DNA from: Emydura subglobosa
Lineage: Eukaryota; Chordata; Testudines; Chelidae
DNA length: 64,000 bases
Assembly: GCA_007922225.1 (NCBI GenBank)
Contig: ML679960.1
Span: 448,032-512,031, forward strand
Direction of reading: 5' to 3'
Program-made: the position numbers and the translations under genes
Notes under the pieces: model-generated
What the model was told of the DNA's origin: nothing
The model's database searches: none
Seen by the model: only the letters and a program-made list of their open reading frames with translations
Part shown: positions 35,921 through 46,002 of the stretch, piece after piece
Layout of the letters: every line of letters starts with the position of its first letter
Numbering within the stretch: the stretch's first letter is position 1

Positions 35921-38279
35921 CTAAAGAAATAAGCATAAAGTGTTAGAATTTTCTAAATGTAGCTTTCTTTACACTATTAAAACAGCACTAACTTTTTTTT
36001 AATCAGGAAATATTTTCTATGAGGCATTATTAAATTACAAGTTCTAATTTTTTTAATTATTATTTAATGAATCTAGTAAAGTATAGGAAATAATGCCCAA
36101 AATAAACACATTAATCTATGCTCTTATCCTGAAGAAAGCGACATGCTGAGCAAAGAGACTAGAGTGATATAAAACAAAATCCCTCATCTTTATATTGAAT
36201 GGAGAATAGCAGCTCTTATTAAATAGACCAACCAGAGCCATCCGTTATCTGACTAGCTATAGGTCACTTAGTGAGCATCATAATACATACTCTTACACAG
36301 TGGGCATACAAAAGCCACGGTAATAACTGTCATGTCTTTTTTCACTAAAAGTCAGTTTATACGGCAATGTGGGAAGGTAAAAAAGATGTAGTCTATTTGT
36401 AATGTAACTTGTAGCTAACAATTACTAAGCCCGGGGCTCAGTAATTAATATCCAGATCCTGACAGGTACTGAACACATAAAACTACTTTTCTTGTCCAAA
36501 AGGAGTTGCAAGTGCTCAGCTCCTAAGTCCTAAATGTTGAAGAGGAAATTAAGCTCTCTCTTATATCCTACTAATGTCCACAGTATTTATCACTTGCAAG
36601 ATATCCTCATGAGATAACACAGGGAGGACCTGAAGAAACGGCCACTGAAGCCAATAGAAGGCTTTTTCATTTGATTTATTTTACTGTCACTGCAAACTCG
36701 TGTCTAATTTGTTGCACATTATCACGCCTAGTTCTCATTCACCGTTTCCAGGTTTATGTTAATCAGTTCTTGTATTAACAAAAACGGACATAGGGTAAAA
36801 TTTTCAAATGACTAAAGTGACTTAGAAGCCCGAGTTCCATTTTCAAAAGTGACTCAGGCACCCGTGAGTTTCATTAAAACTTATCTTTTGTCACTCACCT
36901 ATGCTGTGTATTTTTACATCTATCTGCCACCACTCTTACTGACTCTATAACTGTACCTGTTAACTCTTTAAAGCTTTTTAGGAGAGAGTTTGTATAAAAG
37001 ACACCACATAAAACAAAAGCTGTATTGAATGTATCACATTATCCCTCATCTTTACTTCCCCCCTTCACATTAATATGCCTGTAAATGGCAGGGTAAGAAA
37101 TAGAAGAGCAAAAGAGTAATTTTATATTCAGTTACTTTTAAATTAATGTAAAAATACATCACAAGCTCTGGGTCACTGTAGAAACTGAGTGTCTAATAGC
37201 AGCTGTTACAAACAAAAATGCACCAACTTAAATGTAAGCTCCACTGAGAACACTGAATGAAGGCAACTCTGCTCAACAGTATAGATGCAGTTCAACAACG
37301 TTGAAATAGATTGTAAGCTCATTGGGGCAGAGACCATCTTTCTGTTCTGTGTTTGTTCACAGCCTTGCATAATAGGGTCCTGGTCCATGACTAGAGCTCC
37401 TAGCTGCTACGGTAATTCAAATAATAATAAATAACAATAGCAGCAGCATAGTATAGGTACTGATCAGAGTTTTAATTAAGGTTGTATTGTACAGTTTCAA
37501 ATGATGCTGAGTATGGATCCAAATTGAGTTTGCCTGTGACTGTGCTACGCTCTAACAACAAACACTGCTGAAAGGTGATAATGATCCCATCACATGGAAC
37601 CTATGCCATAAGACAGGAACTTTCTTGTCACTATAGAAGTAGAAAGAAGAGCATGGCACATAACAGAAATTACACAACATTTTGACTGAGGAAGGGAATG
37701 TGAAAAGTGCAGAAGAGGTACAATGGGCAGTAAACCCCCCTAGTAAACAAGGGGGTATCATACCGTATCAGTAAGCCTGAGTGGCAGCCACCATCACCAT
37801 GGGACAGCTGAGGCCCAGAGCAGCATTCTACAATTACTGTGCAATTCAACCGTCAAAAAGGGTCGCCTGTTACACTAGTCTGTGTGTCCACAGATAATAC
37901 CATATTGTATGCACACACTTATTTGGTGCTGAGAAAAAATGGTCTTTGGCTTCAAGATTTATAGGTATATCTCTCTCATTACAACACCACACACTATATT
38001 TTATGTTTTCTTTTCTATACCCTTCTTTTTCCCAAAGGCTGTGTGTGCAGTTCAGACTCTGCTTACTGATACTTTGGAAAGTAAATTGAATCCTCTACTG
38101 TCATAAGATGGCTAGTTTACTACAACAGCTGCAAGACAGTGTTATGATTTAGATTAAATTTAGCTATTTCTTTTAACACAGGGTTAAACACATTGAAACC
38201 TGAACTTTAGTGTAGATTCTGAAACCCTTTGCACACTAGGAAAAATATCCATGGGCAAGTGTAAGTGTGGTAAAATTAC
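35921..38279. other. Intron with scattered repeat fragments
   Basis: At about 36785-36880 half of a TTTTCAAAAGTGACT foldback repeat. At 37305-37440 a repeat tail with GATTGTAAGCTCATTGGGG and CCTGGTCCATGACTAG, the common reptilian type also seen near 31826. No exon. Confidence 0.5.
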
Positions 38280-38473
38280 CATGATGTCACGTGAATGTCC
38301 TTTAGAAGACAGATAAACCTGTCCACCAGTGGAACACAGAGAGGTCCCAGGACGTTGTCCCAGTTAGGCTGCATGTACTCAGAGGCTCTCCGCTGGGCAT
38401 CACTTTCACAGCAAAAATATTCAGCACAAGGAGTTACAATGTAGGGAATAAAATAGTAATTTCCACTGGAAGC
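38280..38473 (-). CDS. MAP3K15: MAP3K15 exon: most upstream exon in the window
   Basis: Encodes residues 1-64 and two bases of C65: ASSGNYYFIPYIVTPCAEYF, CCESDAQRRASEYMQPNWDN, VLGPLCVPLVDRFICLLKDI, HVTS. It follows the thioredoxin-binding region in the family; GNY-F-PY and LGPLC-PLVDRFI are conserved. Acceptor CCTTCTAG, donor GTAATT. It begins in phase 0, so the preceding exon must end with the codon for the residue before ASSGN; that exon was searched for up to 64000 and not found. Confidence 0.96.
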
Positions 38474-39082
38474 CTAGAAGGAAAAGCAAACACATTCAGA
38501 TAGCAAATGGAAGCAGTAAACACACTCAAATTGGACGGTCCGATCTCACTCTGAATATTTTTATTAATTGCTTAAGAGCAAATAATGGGTAGCTAGATTT
38601 GCACAAGTGTTCACTCATTTTGCATGTCTCCATTTTTGGGTGCTCAACTTGAGACACTTTGGAACCTGATTTTTGGACATGCCAAGGACCACAGCTCCTA
38701 TTGACTTCAGTAGGAGTTGCTTTCTTGCAGGAAGAATTAAGTCTTTATGTAAATATATTGCTTAATTGAAAATCCAGATTTTTAAAACAACATTCAAGTT
38801 TATTGTACAGCATTTGTTTGTTTGTTTAAAAAGCAGCATTACCAGGATGTCATAGTGGTATCACCAGGCCTTTTGAATTTTAATAACACAATTAATTTTT
38901 TTAATTACCTTAGTTATTTTTATTTAACTGAGATTTTTAATTAAATATTTTAAATACGTATAAGAGAAATTGTGCAGGGTGACAGCTGTCACAATATTGT
39001 CACTGTTATTCAGTAGATCAGTCCAATGATAACATAATAAGAGGGGACTAGCTGTAGCATTCTTAAAACTGAATAGACACAC

Positions 39083-39124
<42 letters not shown>

Positions 39125-39379
39125 GAATATAATAATATACAACACTTCAGTGGGTTTTTGATCTGGCCCATATATAGAAGGAACTACAGAAGGAAGCAGG
39201 GGTTGGGAAGCAGTCACTGCTGTCAAAGACGGATAAAGGATTACCTACTATTGGAGGGAGTAGGTTGAAGGCTATCTCTAGGGAATGGGAGAGAAGATGG
39301 AAGTAACAACGGGGACATGGACCATACTTAATATTTGAAGATCCAGACACCTTACTGCATTCCCACCCTGGTAAACTCA
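38474..39379. other. Start of large upstream intron
   Basis: A foldback-repeat piece with TTTTTGGGTGCTCAACTTGAG lies at 38614-38730. The remainder is unclassified apart from the TA microsatellite. Confidence 0.5.
39086..39122. repeat. (AT)n microsatellite
   Basis: Uninterrupted alternating AT of 37 bases. Likely polymorphic in length. Confidence 0.98.
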
Positions 39380-39459
39380 GCATTGCCAACCCCAAACATT
39401 CAAAAATTATGAGTCAGGCCTCCCAAAATCATGAGGTTTTAAATAATAATTAAGGTTAA

Positions 39460-39948
39460 GATTCTGTCATGGATATTTTTACTAAAAATACCACGCGGGG
39501 GGGGGGGGGGGGGGGAGGGACGACACACACAAACAGAGCAATGCTGCTGCTCGCAGCTGCTCCAGGTCCACCACTGCTCCTGCAGCAGAGGCTGACCTCT
39601 GCTGCTCCAGGCCCAGGGGGGCTAACCCAACCCCAGCTGCTGCTCTGGTGGACCAGGTTGGCCGCGAGTCAGCTGTTCAGCAGCCCCGGGACTGACCACC
39701 AGTCAGCTGTTCTAGGGCTGCTGCTCTGGAGTCCCCGGGGCTGATTGCAGCCAGTATTCCATTGGCCATTGCTCGGTGGCCCCGGGGCTGGCCTCCAGTC
39801 AGCTGTTCCTGCAGTCGCTTCTCCACAGCCCCAGTGCTGGTCGTTGGTCAGCTGTTCCAGCAGCTGCTGCAGCCCTGCACCCACAAGACGTCATGGAGGT
39901 CCTGGAAACTCATTGAATTCATGACCTCCGTGATAGAATCAGATCCTT
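39460..39948. mobile_element. Nonautonomous element with GATTCTGTCA ends and GC-rich core
   Basis: Left end TTAAGGTTAAGATTCTGTCA and reversed right end TTAAGGATCTGATTCTATCA are inverted copies. The core is GC-rich with recurring CAGTCAGCTGTTC/CCCCGGGGCTG motifs. Inserted into the repeat at 39380-40170; the same family is at 16942-17302. Confidence 0.7.
39497..39515 (+). repeat. 19-base G homopolymer
   Basis: Uninterrupted run of G followed by AGGGA. Length is likely to be uncertain in any assembly. A G-quadruplex on the plus strand is possible. Confidence 0.9.
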
Positions 39949-40234
39949 AAACAAACATTCGATTCGCTTTCTGGTTTTTGAGACTTTGGGGTTCACATTT
40001 TCTGCGTTTTTATCCCCCTACAAACATGAGGGCTGGAAACTTATTTAAAATAAAAGGGGGGGAGATGGGGATGGAAAAGCTGAGATTCATAATTCCAGGA
40101 GCCATGGCTTTAAAAACACTGCCAAATATTGTGAGACTTGAAAAAGAAATCACAAGTGTTAGCAAAATTAACTTCAGTGAGACTCCTCCACGTATCGGAG
40201 GAATTACTAAGGATGAAGAATTCAGGCTCTAGAC

Positions 40235-41010
40235 ATGTTGCCTTTTGCAATCGGGGGCGCGGATCCCATCCCCCAGTCCAGCAAGAATAGGGTTAACCCT
40301 TGTGCCCTCCCATCTGTGCCTCACGGAAGGACCACAGCTGTTTGCAATCAGTGCAGATGCACTAAGAAAAAGGCATGTGGCTGCCCAGCAGGGCTATATA
40401 AAGCGGTGCTCTCAGCTGAGTCTGAGAGGTGCCAAGGACTGGGAAAGACCTTGTGTGGACTGCTCCGAAGATTGGCAGAAAGACAGCCGCCTGCAGTAGA
40501 ATGGAAGCTGCTGTGAATGAGGGTAAAATAGCATAGCCCTGAAAGGGTGGAAGGATTAAGGCCATGTCTACACTAGCACTTATGTTGGCAAAACTTTTGT
40601 CACTTGGGGTGTGAAAAAAAACAACCCCCTGAGTGACATATGTTTTGCTGGCATAAACGCTCATGTGTACCACACGATGTCAGCGGGAGACACTCTTCCA
40701 CCACATAGCTACCGCCGCACATTGAGCTGGCTTTATTAAGTCGACAGGAAAGTTCTCTCCCATCAGCATAACGCGGCTACACAAGCTCTCTTACAGCAGC
40801 ACAGCTGTATCAGTACACTGTGCCTCTGTGAGCTTGTAAGTGTAGATATGGCCTAAGAAGCCCAGATACAAGAATGGAGAGTTGAGTAGATTTTATTGTA
40901 TGTTAATAAACCAGTCACTTAGAAGGGGAGATTTTTCATTTGGAACCCTCCTCTCAGGGATGTGGTTACCTCAAAGACAGAGAAAGAGGAAGTAACTGAG
41001 GCATAGTGAC
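40235..41010 (+). mobile_element. LTR-like repeat split by a MITE (noncoding)
   Basis: Has TATATAAA at 40395-40402 downstream of a mixed GC-rich region, and GTTAATAAACC (poly(A) signal) at about 40903-40913 on the other side of the MITE. With the MITE removed the spacing from TATA to AATAAA is about 210 bp, plausible for an LTR. No viral genes are visible. Confidence 0.5.
40560..40853. mobile_element. PIF/Harbinger-type MITE (294 bp) inside LTR-like repeat
   Basis: Ends GGCCATGTCTACACTAGCAC and, reversed, GGCCATATCTACACTTACAA. Flanked on both sides by TAA (40557-40559 and 40854-40856), the classic Harbinger target. The interior differs from the MITE at 31109, so the equal length is probably chance. 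Confidence 0.92.
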
Positions 41011-42193
41011 CCTCTTGCTGCTCTGATTATGATTCAGAACTATAAACGATCAGCCATCTCTTATAAAAATAATGCCACATTCCTATTTACTACACTTGAA
41101 TTAAATGCCACCACACAGCACAGTATCCACATTTCTAACACTATGATCATGGGTTGCACTGCTGTCTTTGTTTTCTACCACCCCACCTCCACAAAACTAA
41201 CTACATAAATCAAACTTAACTCAAGCAACCAGCATGTCAAATTGCTGAGTTTAAATTTTGTAAAATTAATTTTGCCTTTTTTTTTTTTTTTTTAAAGTTC
41301 TCTTTGGCATGGAATGTTGTGACCTCATAAGAAAGCAAAGCTGCACCCTTCTCTTCCCCCTCCCACATCTAAAGACAAACAGTTAGGACAACAAAAACTC
41401 CTTGTGTATGAATTTTGTTTTTAAATTTCAAACAATCCATTAGCTGTTAGTTCTGGGGAGAAGATGAAGATCAACTTTGATAGTCCATATACTTTTCTTA
41501 TGGCTGTAATTTGTAACAGTAATGAAAACTGTAGTTAGTTGCTGGGAAAAGGAAAACTTAACATTTCACAACCAACTTTCAAAGACATTTCTCAAAGTTA
41601 CTTGTGTGGAATAGTGCACTACACCTGTTTGGACAATATTTAACCATTTTATCCATGTTTCCTGCCTCCTCTTGGATTGTTGCACCCCACATAAGTTCCC
41701 ACAAATTTTCATTCACAATGCAGAAGCACCTAATTATAATACAGAAATTAAGGCCTATCTGCATTTAAACACATTACCTTATGTGAATAGTTCTAGAGGT
41801 GCAAGCAGTGGGACGTCAGCTGAAAATTTAGCCCCATAAGCTTGTAATGCACAGCCACATTATCAGTTCATTCAGCTGTCAAGGTAAGCCATCAGTTATA
41901 CAAAATGAGGTAGGCTACCTCCTGGCAGAGGTAATCTTGAGTATTTAGGGGATACCCATCAAAACAGAGTATTCCTCTGCTACCTCATGACTAATGATCA
42001 ACAGTTTCCTGACTCTTCTCTATCCTGTTTAACATATGCATGCAATAAATAAAATCCAAACGCCCCATACAGTACAATACGTGGACTGACCTTTCCAAAA
42101 GATTCCTTCGAATCTACTTAGAAACAACTGTTTATCTACTTCCTTTATATTGTTTTCATTATAAACCACAGATATCTGAAAATAACCTCTTTA
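41010..42193. other. No recognised feature
   Basis: AT-rich sequence with a T-run at about 41279-41293. No exon, including no candidate for the missing upstream MAP3K15 exon. Confidence 0.5.
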
Positions 42194-42348
42194 CTCCTTA
42201 GGAGGTCATCATCTGTAGTTGCCTATTCCTCACCTAAAGACAACCCTCTGACTCATCAAAATTGGCCACTGTGGAAAATTACTGTAATGTCACAAAGCAA
42301 TTGCTGCTATTCTAGGTGAGGAATAAGCAGCAGATGACCTCTTAAGGA
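42194..42348. repeat. Foldback element (about 155 bp)
   Basis: The left arm from CTCCTTAGGAGGTCATCATC to CCTATTCCTCACCTAAAG pairs with the right arm TCTAGGTGAGGAATAAGCAG to CAGATGACCTCTTAAGGA. Arms are about 42 bp with few mismatches around a loop of about 70 bp. Confidence 0.85.
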
Positions 42349-42474
42349 ATTTATGTAGCATTGCCAACCCCAAGTGTTAATAAATCGTGAGTCAGGCTCC
42401 CCAGAAATGGTGATTGGCTTAGATCATGATGACAGAACTGGAGCTGTTCTCTAATAATTTATGAATAATACATG

Positions 42475-43936
42475 TTGATCTGGTTATTGCTATCTTTACT
42501 GGATGAATATATTGGTTTAATTTAACAGGAGGCTGTAAGGATAAAAAAAAGCAGAATGTGAAAAGAATGACTTAAGATAAGCTACCCATCACCAAATTCT
42601 AGAGGCTTAAGTGACAATGTCCAAACTTTTAGCTTTGAAGAGCTTTGCTCAGCTAGCCTGCAAAACCAGTTTTGACCAGAAGGGCCAAAGCCCAGGAATA
42701 CAGAAGAACAAAAGACAATAGCAGCATTTAAAAAGGGTCTCTCTTTCTTAAGAGAAGGGATAGGTGTTTGGGGAAAAACAGAGGCCGCCCCCCGGGAGTC
42801 TAGGCTATCATCTGGTAGTAAGATAGAGGTGAAGAACTAGCTGATTTTCAATGGAAAACAATTTTAGAGTTATGACACATGTAGGACATTGTGTTTCAAA
42901 ATGGTGAAAGTGAAACTTGCCATCTAAGACGGAGGAGTCTCAGACCTGACTCAAGCAACACTGAGAACAAGGGGCATCTGTGGAGCCAGCCCAAGCCCTG
43001 GTTTTACTGTCCAGATGCAGGCTTGAGCATTTACCACGACAAAAGAACCCCAAGAAAAGTTTCTGATTAGAGGACACATGGGGCTAAAAGATGACAGTCT
43101 GTAACTATGTAAGAGAAGAAGAAAGGTATTATTCATTATGGGAGAGCACTCTGCCAGTGGCAGTGTCTCATGAAAGGTGTATCCCAGCTTTCTGGACTGG
43201 ACAAACTCTGCAACGATAGACCACTGGGTGAGAAATACCTTACTAGACAGGAAAGTAACTTGTTAATGAGTATAGGCTCTAGATGGTGGTTTATGTTTTT
43301 CCATTACTTATGCTTATTACTTACGTAAGTACTTACTTACTTATTACTTACTTACGTAAGTACTTACTTACTTATTACTTATTTCTTATGCTTATGTTTC
43401 CAAATCCTTTTACTTGCTTTTATTTTGCATCTTTATCTCAAACTGTTAAATAAACTTCAGTTTGGTTTTATTATAGACAAATCCGAACATCTTGTCCTAA
43501 GAAAAGTGTTGAACTGAAGTGAAATCAGTGCACTGGGATGCATTGCTTCCATGGAGGCAGCAGATCCACGGACCCTGCAGCTGTCCAGAACCCAAGAGAC
43601 TGTGCGCTCAAGTGTGATAAAGTGGGGCATGTAAATTGCTAGCCTGCATCAAGAGAGTGGGGCTTGTGGAGCCTGGATCGGCGACAACAGCCAGTAGTTG
43701 GAGAGGGTTTCTCCAGGTGAGCACATACAAGGCTCCTCCCTGCTGTGAGCAGATGGCAGCGATTTACCCAGGGCACCTTGATTAACCCCAAGAAGTGTCA
43801 CATTAAATACAGGGGCCTGGTATAAGAGTGGGATAATTGCGGAATTCCACCCAGGATAGGTGAAGGCACAAAGCCTGACACCTGAGGAGGTGCACTCAGA
43901 CCAAAAAGGGGGCAGAGGTATGCTAGCCCTGTGACA
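42475..43936 (+). mobile_element. Probable LTR inserted in a DNA repeat (noncoding)
   Basis: Contains GTTAAATAAACTTCAG (poly(A) signal near 43449) followed by about 480 bp of U5-like sequence ending AGCCCTGTGACA. The upstream side is less clear. No viral reading frames. Limits are deduced from the interrupted flanking repeat, not from target duplications. Confidence 0.45.
43314..43384. repeat. ACTT-type microsatellite with TACGTA centres
   Basis: TTATTACTTACGTAAGTACTT and the following ACTT units occur twice, about 30 bp apart. Each copy centres on the palindrome ACTTACGTAAGT. Confidence 0.85.
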
Positions 43937-44157
43937 ATGACAATTGTGGTTATACATAAATAATTTCAGAATCTTTTGTCTGATTTCTGGTGTTTGAGTC
44001 CTTCGGGTTTGAGTTCTTCAGTCTCTCTCTACCACCAGGAAGAGTAGAAACTTAACTTTTAAAAAAAAATGACAATCATATAATTCCAGCTGGGTCTTCA
44101 CGAAAAACAAAGTATTGTGAGACTTGTGATAACATTGAGAGAGTGACGACACTGCAT

Positions 44158-44290
44158 ATGTTTTTAAGCTGAGGCTTGACAAAGCCCTGGTTGGGATGAT
44201 ATAGCTGAGGTTAGTCCTGCTTTGAGCAGGGGGTTGGACTAGATGACCTCTGAGGTCCCTTCCAACTCTTATATGGTAATAACCTTTTTC
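44158..44290 (+). mobile_element. CR1 LINE 3' end
   Basis: GAGGCTTGACAAAGCCCTGG, GGGTTGGACTAGATGACCTC and GGTCCCTTCCAACTC are the familiar CR1 3' UTR sequence. Severely 5'-truncated. Confidence 0.92.
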
Positions 44291-44799
44291 AGGCTTGTAT
44301 GGAGGAGGAAAAGTACTAAAAAGGCCAAGACTTATAGAAAATATATCCTAGTCAGAGGTCTTTGAAATCTATTTAAAATTGCCCATATGGTGGCAGCAGG
44401 TCTTTAAATGACTGCTAGTCCATTATGTTTTCACATAAGCATTTGCATTCATGTGCCTTTATTCAAACATACCACAGTATTTCAAGTAGTGGTTTGAGGA
44501 ACTACAATAGTTTGACTTTCTTTTGTTTCTAGAGAATATATATTTAAAAACCCAGACTCAAATTTATGACCTACAGGAAACATTCCATACTGGCAAATAC
44601 CCTGATCCTACAACTAGATGCATGAGCGCAGGGGTCCACCTGCATGGAGTCAGTTGCAGGACTGGGACCTAAGTTGTTGAAACATCAGTCAGGAAAGATT
44701 TAGTTTTAAACTCTGATAACTCTCATTATTGCTACCAGAACAGCAATAATGTTGAATGACTTACATTATATAGTCCCTTTACTGCAAATGACTCCATTA
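44291..44799. other. No recognised feature
   Basis: Nothing beyond unique-looking AT-rich sequence. Confidence 0.5.
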
Positions 44800-45272
44800 C
44801 ACTTTATAATGTGGTCTTTTATAGTTAAAGTGCAGCTCGCAGAGCCCCCAATGCCTCCCCCCAACCATTCTCCACCTACCAGATTGGGGTGAGGAGTTCA
44901 GGGCTTTTGTCATGCAATGGGATGGTAGGGACAAGAGGTTTCTGCCTGGGGAGAGAAGTGGGGGCTGCCTCAGGGCTTCAGCCCCAGGGGGCACACCTGT
45001 CTGGGCTTGGGACTTCAGCTCCATCGTGGAGTGATGGGAATAGGGGCTTCTGTCTGGTGGGAGGCACCTGGCAGGCCTCCGGGCTTCCACCTTGTGGCAG
45101 GGTGGTGGAGAGGCTTGGGGCTTCTGCCCCGTGGGGCGTGACTGCCATGCCCCGAGTCCCACCACCACCCCACAGGGTTTAAGCCCAGAGGCCTGGCCAG
45201 TGTGCCCCGGCTCTTGAACTTCTGAAAATTGTTGTATGTGGATCCCAGGGTCAGTAAGTTTGGCCACCCCTG
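44800..45272 (-). mobile_element. hAT-type nonautonomous element, GC-rich
   Basis: The right end reads, in reverse, CAGGGGTGGCCAAACTTACT followed by CAAGAGCCGGGGCACACTGG, a hAT terminus I know from turtle genomes. The interior is G-rich with GGGGCTTCTG iterations, producing long meaningless frames on both strands. The left end is not defined. Confidence 0.65.
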
Positions 45273-45284
45273 TTATTAGCTATA

Positions 45285-45345
45285 AGTCCTGATCCAAAGC
45301 CCATTGAAGTCAATGGGAATCTTTCCTCGATGGGCCCAATGTTCT
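45285..45345. repeat. Foldback repeat, partial
   Basis: CCTGATCCAAAGCCCATTGA with AGTCAATGGGAATC, the same family as 32681-32752, but the right arm is degraded. Confidence 0.7.
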
Positions 45346-45748
45346 CACGTTCATCATATGAACAGTCCCACAGATTTTAATAAAATTACTTACATGAGTA
45401 ATGTCAGCTGGAAATTGCCCTCTGTGGGCAGCATATAATCATCATTTCACCAGGCAGTGAAATACAGAAGTTGTTTAGCAGAGAGGAAATAAAGAGTAGC
45501 AAGATGTTTTAGGGAGAGCAAGGAACAGAATGATGTAACAGCCTTATTGTGCAAAATATTTTTATGAGATCTAATTTGTATTTAAACTGATTGCAAAACA
45601 AGCTGTAGTGGCATAAAATTACATGAAAAAAGAAATACACACCCGACATTAGGAAAAATTTCTTAGCAGTCCCCCTCTAAATAACAACAATCCGTTTTAC
45701 AAACCTTTCCTGGAAGGATGCCACTGCTATGTTTTGGTGTACTGTTGG
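45346..45748. other. No gene recognised
   Basis: AT-rich sequence. An exon-like reading at 45715-45768 was considered and rejected because it overlaps the end of the MITE-like element. Confidence 0.4.
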
Positions 45749-46002
45749 CATATCTTCACTGAAGAACAAAAAGGGGTGTTATTAACTAAGTAACTCTAGT
45801 TAGCTAACTAAAATTAAAATCTTAATGAAGACAAGGCAGTCACAGTTATAACATGTGTTAGCAGGTCAAGTTAAAACCCAGGTTCACTGTAGGCTTTAAC
45901 AGTAGCTGCACACTAGTGTTAAAGCCACAGTTGCCTGTCTTGTCCTCACTAGGATTTTAACTTGAGTTAAGACAACTTTATTTTTTTTCAGTGCAAACGT
46001 GA
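45749..46002. mobile_element. MITE-like element with TTCACTGAA/TTCAGTGCA ends
   Basis: Left TATCTTCACTGAAGAACAAA and right TTTTTTTCAGTGCAAACGTG form imperfect inverted ends. The interior is rich in GTTAA/TTAAC motifs and half-palindromic. Target duplication not resolved. Confidence 0.55.

Larger units (their letters stand above)
1..38473 (-). other. MAP3K15: MAP3K15 (ASK3) gene, internal part: 13 exons and their introns
   Basis: MAP3K15/ASK3 is a cytosolic serine/threonine MAP3K that acts upstream of MKK3/6-p38 and MKK4/7-JNK and takes part in osmotic-stress responses (family knowledge). Thirteen exons on the minus strand splice into one open frame of about 557 residues. I call MAP3K15 rather than MAP3K5 or MAP3K6 because of paralog-specific stretches I recall, such as [38 protein letters not shown] and EHSPRQERLNFWLDIIFEAT. 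In order the exons encode the central regulatory region (TPR-type helices), the PH-like domain and the N-lobe of the kinase. Every intron is GT-AG and phases match at all twelve junctions, so the gene looks functional. The N-terminal thioredoxin-binding part and the remainder of the kinase and C-terminal coiled coil lie outside the window. Residue numbers in the exon entries count from the first codon of the most upstream exon seen here. Confidence 0.95.
39380..40170. mobile_element. GTTGCCAAC-type DNA repeat, interrupted
   Basis: The left part (CATTGCCAACCCCAAACATT, ATGAGTCAGGCCTCC, AATCATGAGGTTTTAAA) and the right part (TTTCTGGTTTTTGAGACTTTG, ACATGAGGGCTGGAAACTTA, ATTGTGAGACTTGAAAAAG) belong to one repeat that I know from reptiles. 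Its two halves are separated by the insertion at 39460-39948. A second split copy lies at 42356-44154. Confidence 0.6.
42356..44154. mobile_element. GTTGCCAAC-type repeat split by an LTR-like insertion
   Basis: The left end AGCATTGCCAACCCCAAG with AATCGTGAGTCAGGCTCCCC and the right end (GTCTGATTTCTGGTGTTTGAG, TATTGTGAGACTTGTGATAA, GACGACACTG) match the two halves of the repeat at 39380-40170. The middle, about 42475-43936, is a separate insertion. Confidence 0.6.

Noticed and set aside
44797..45267. 156-codon minus-strand ORF
   Set aside because: Lies inside a GC-rich hAT-type element; the opposite strand is also open; no domain is recognisable.
45715..45768. Minus-strand exon candidate reading EDMPTVHQNIAVASFQE, faintly like the ASK segment expected before ASSGNYYF
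   Set aside because: Its phase does not join the exon at 38280-38473, the similarity needs gaps, and its acceptor side lies in the terminal repeat of a MITE-like element.
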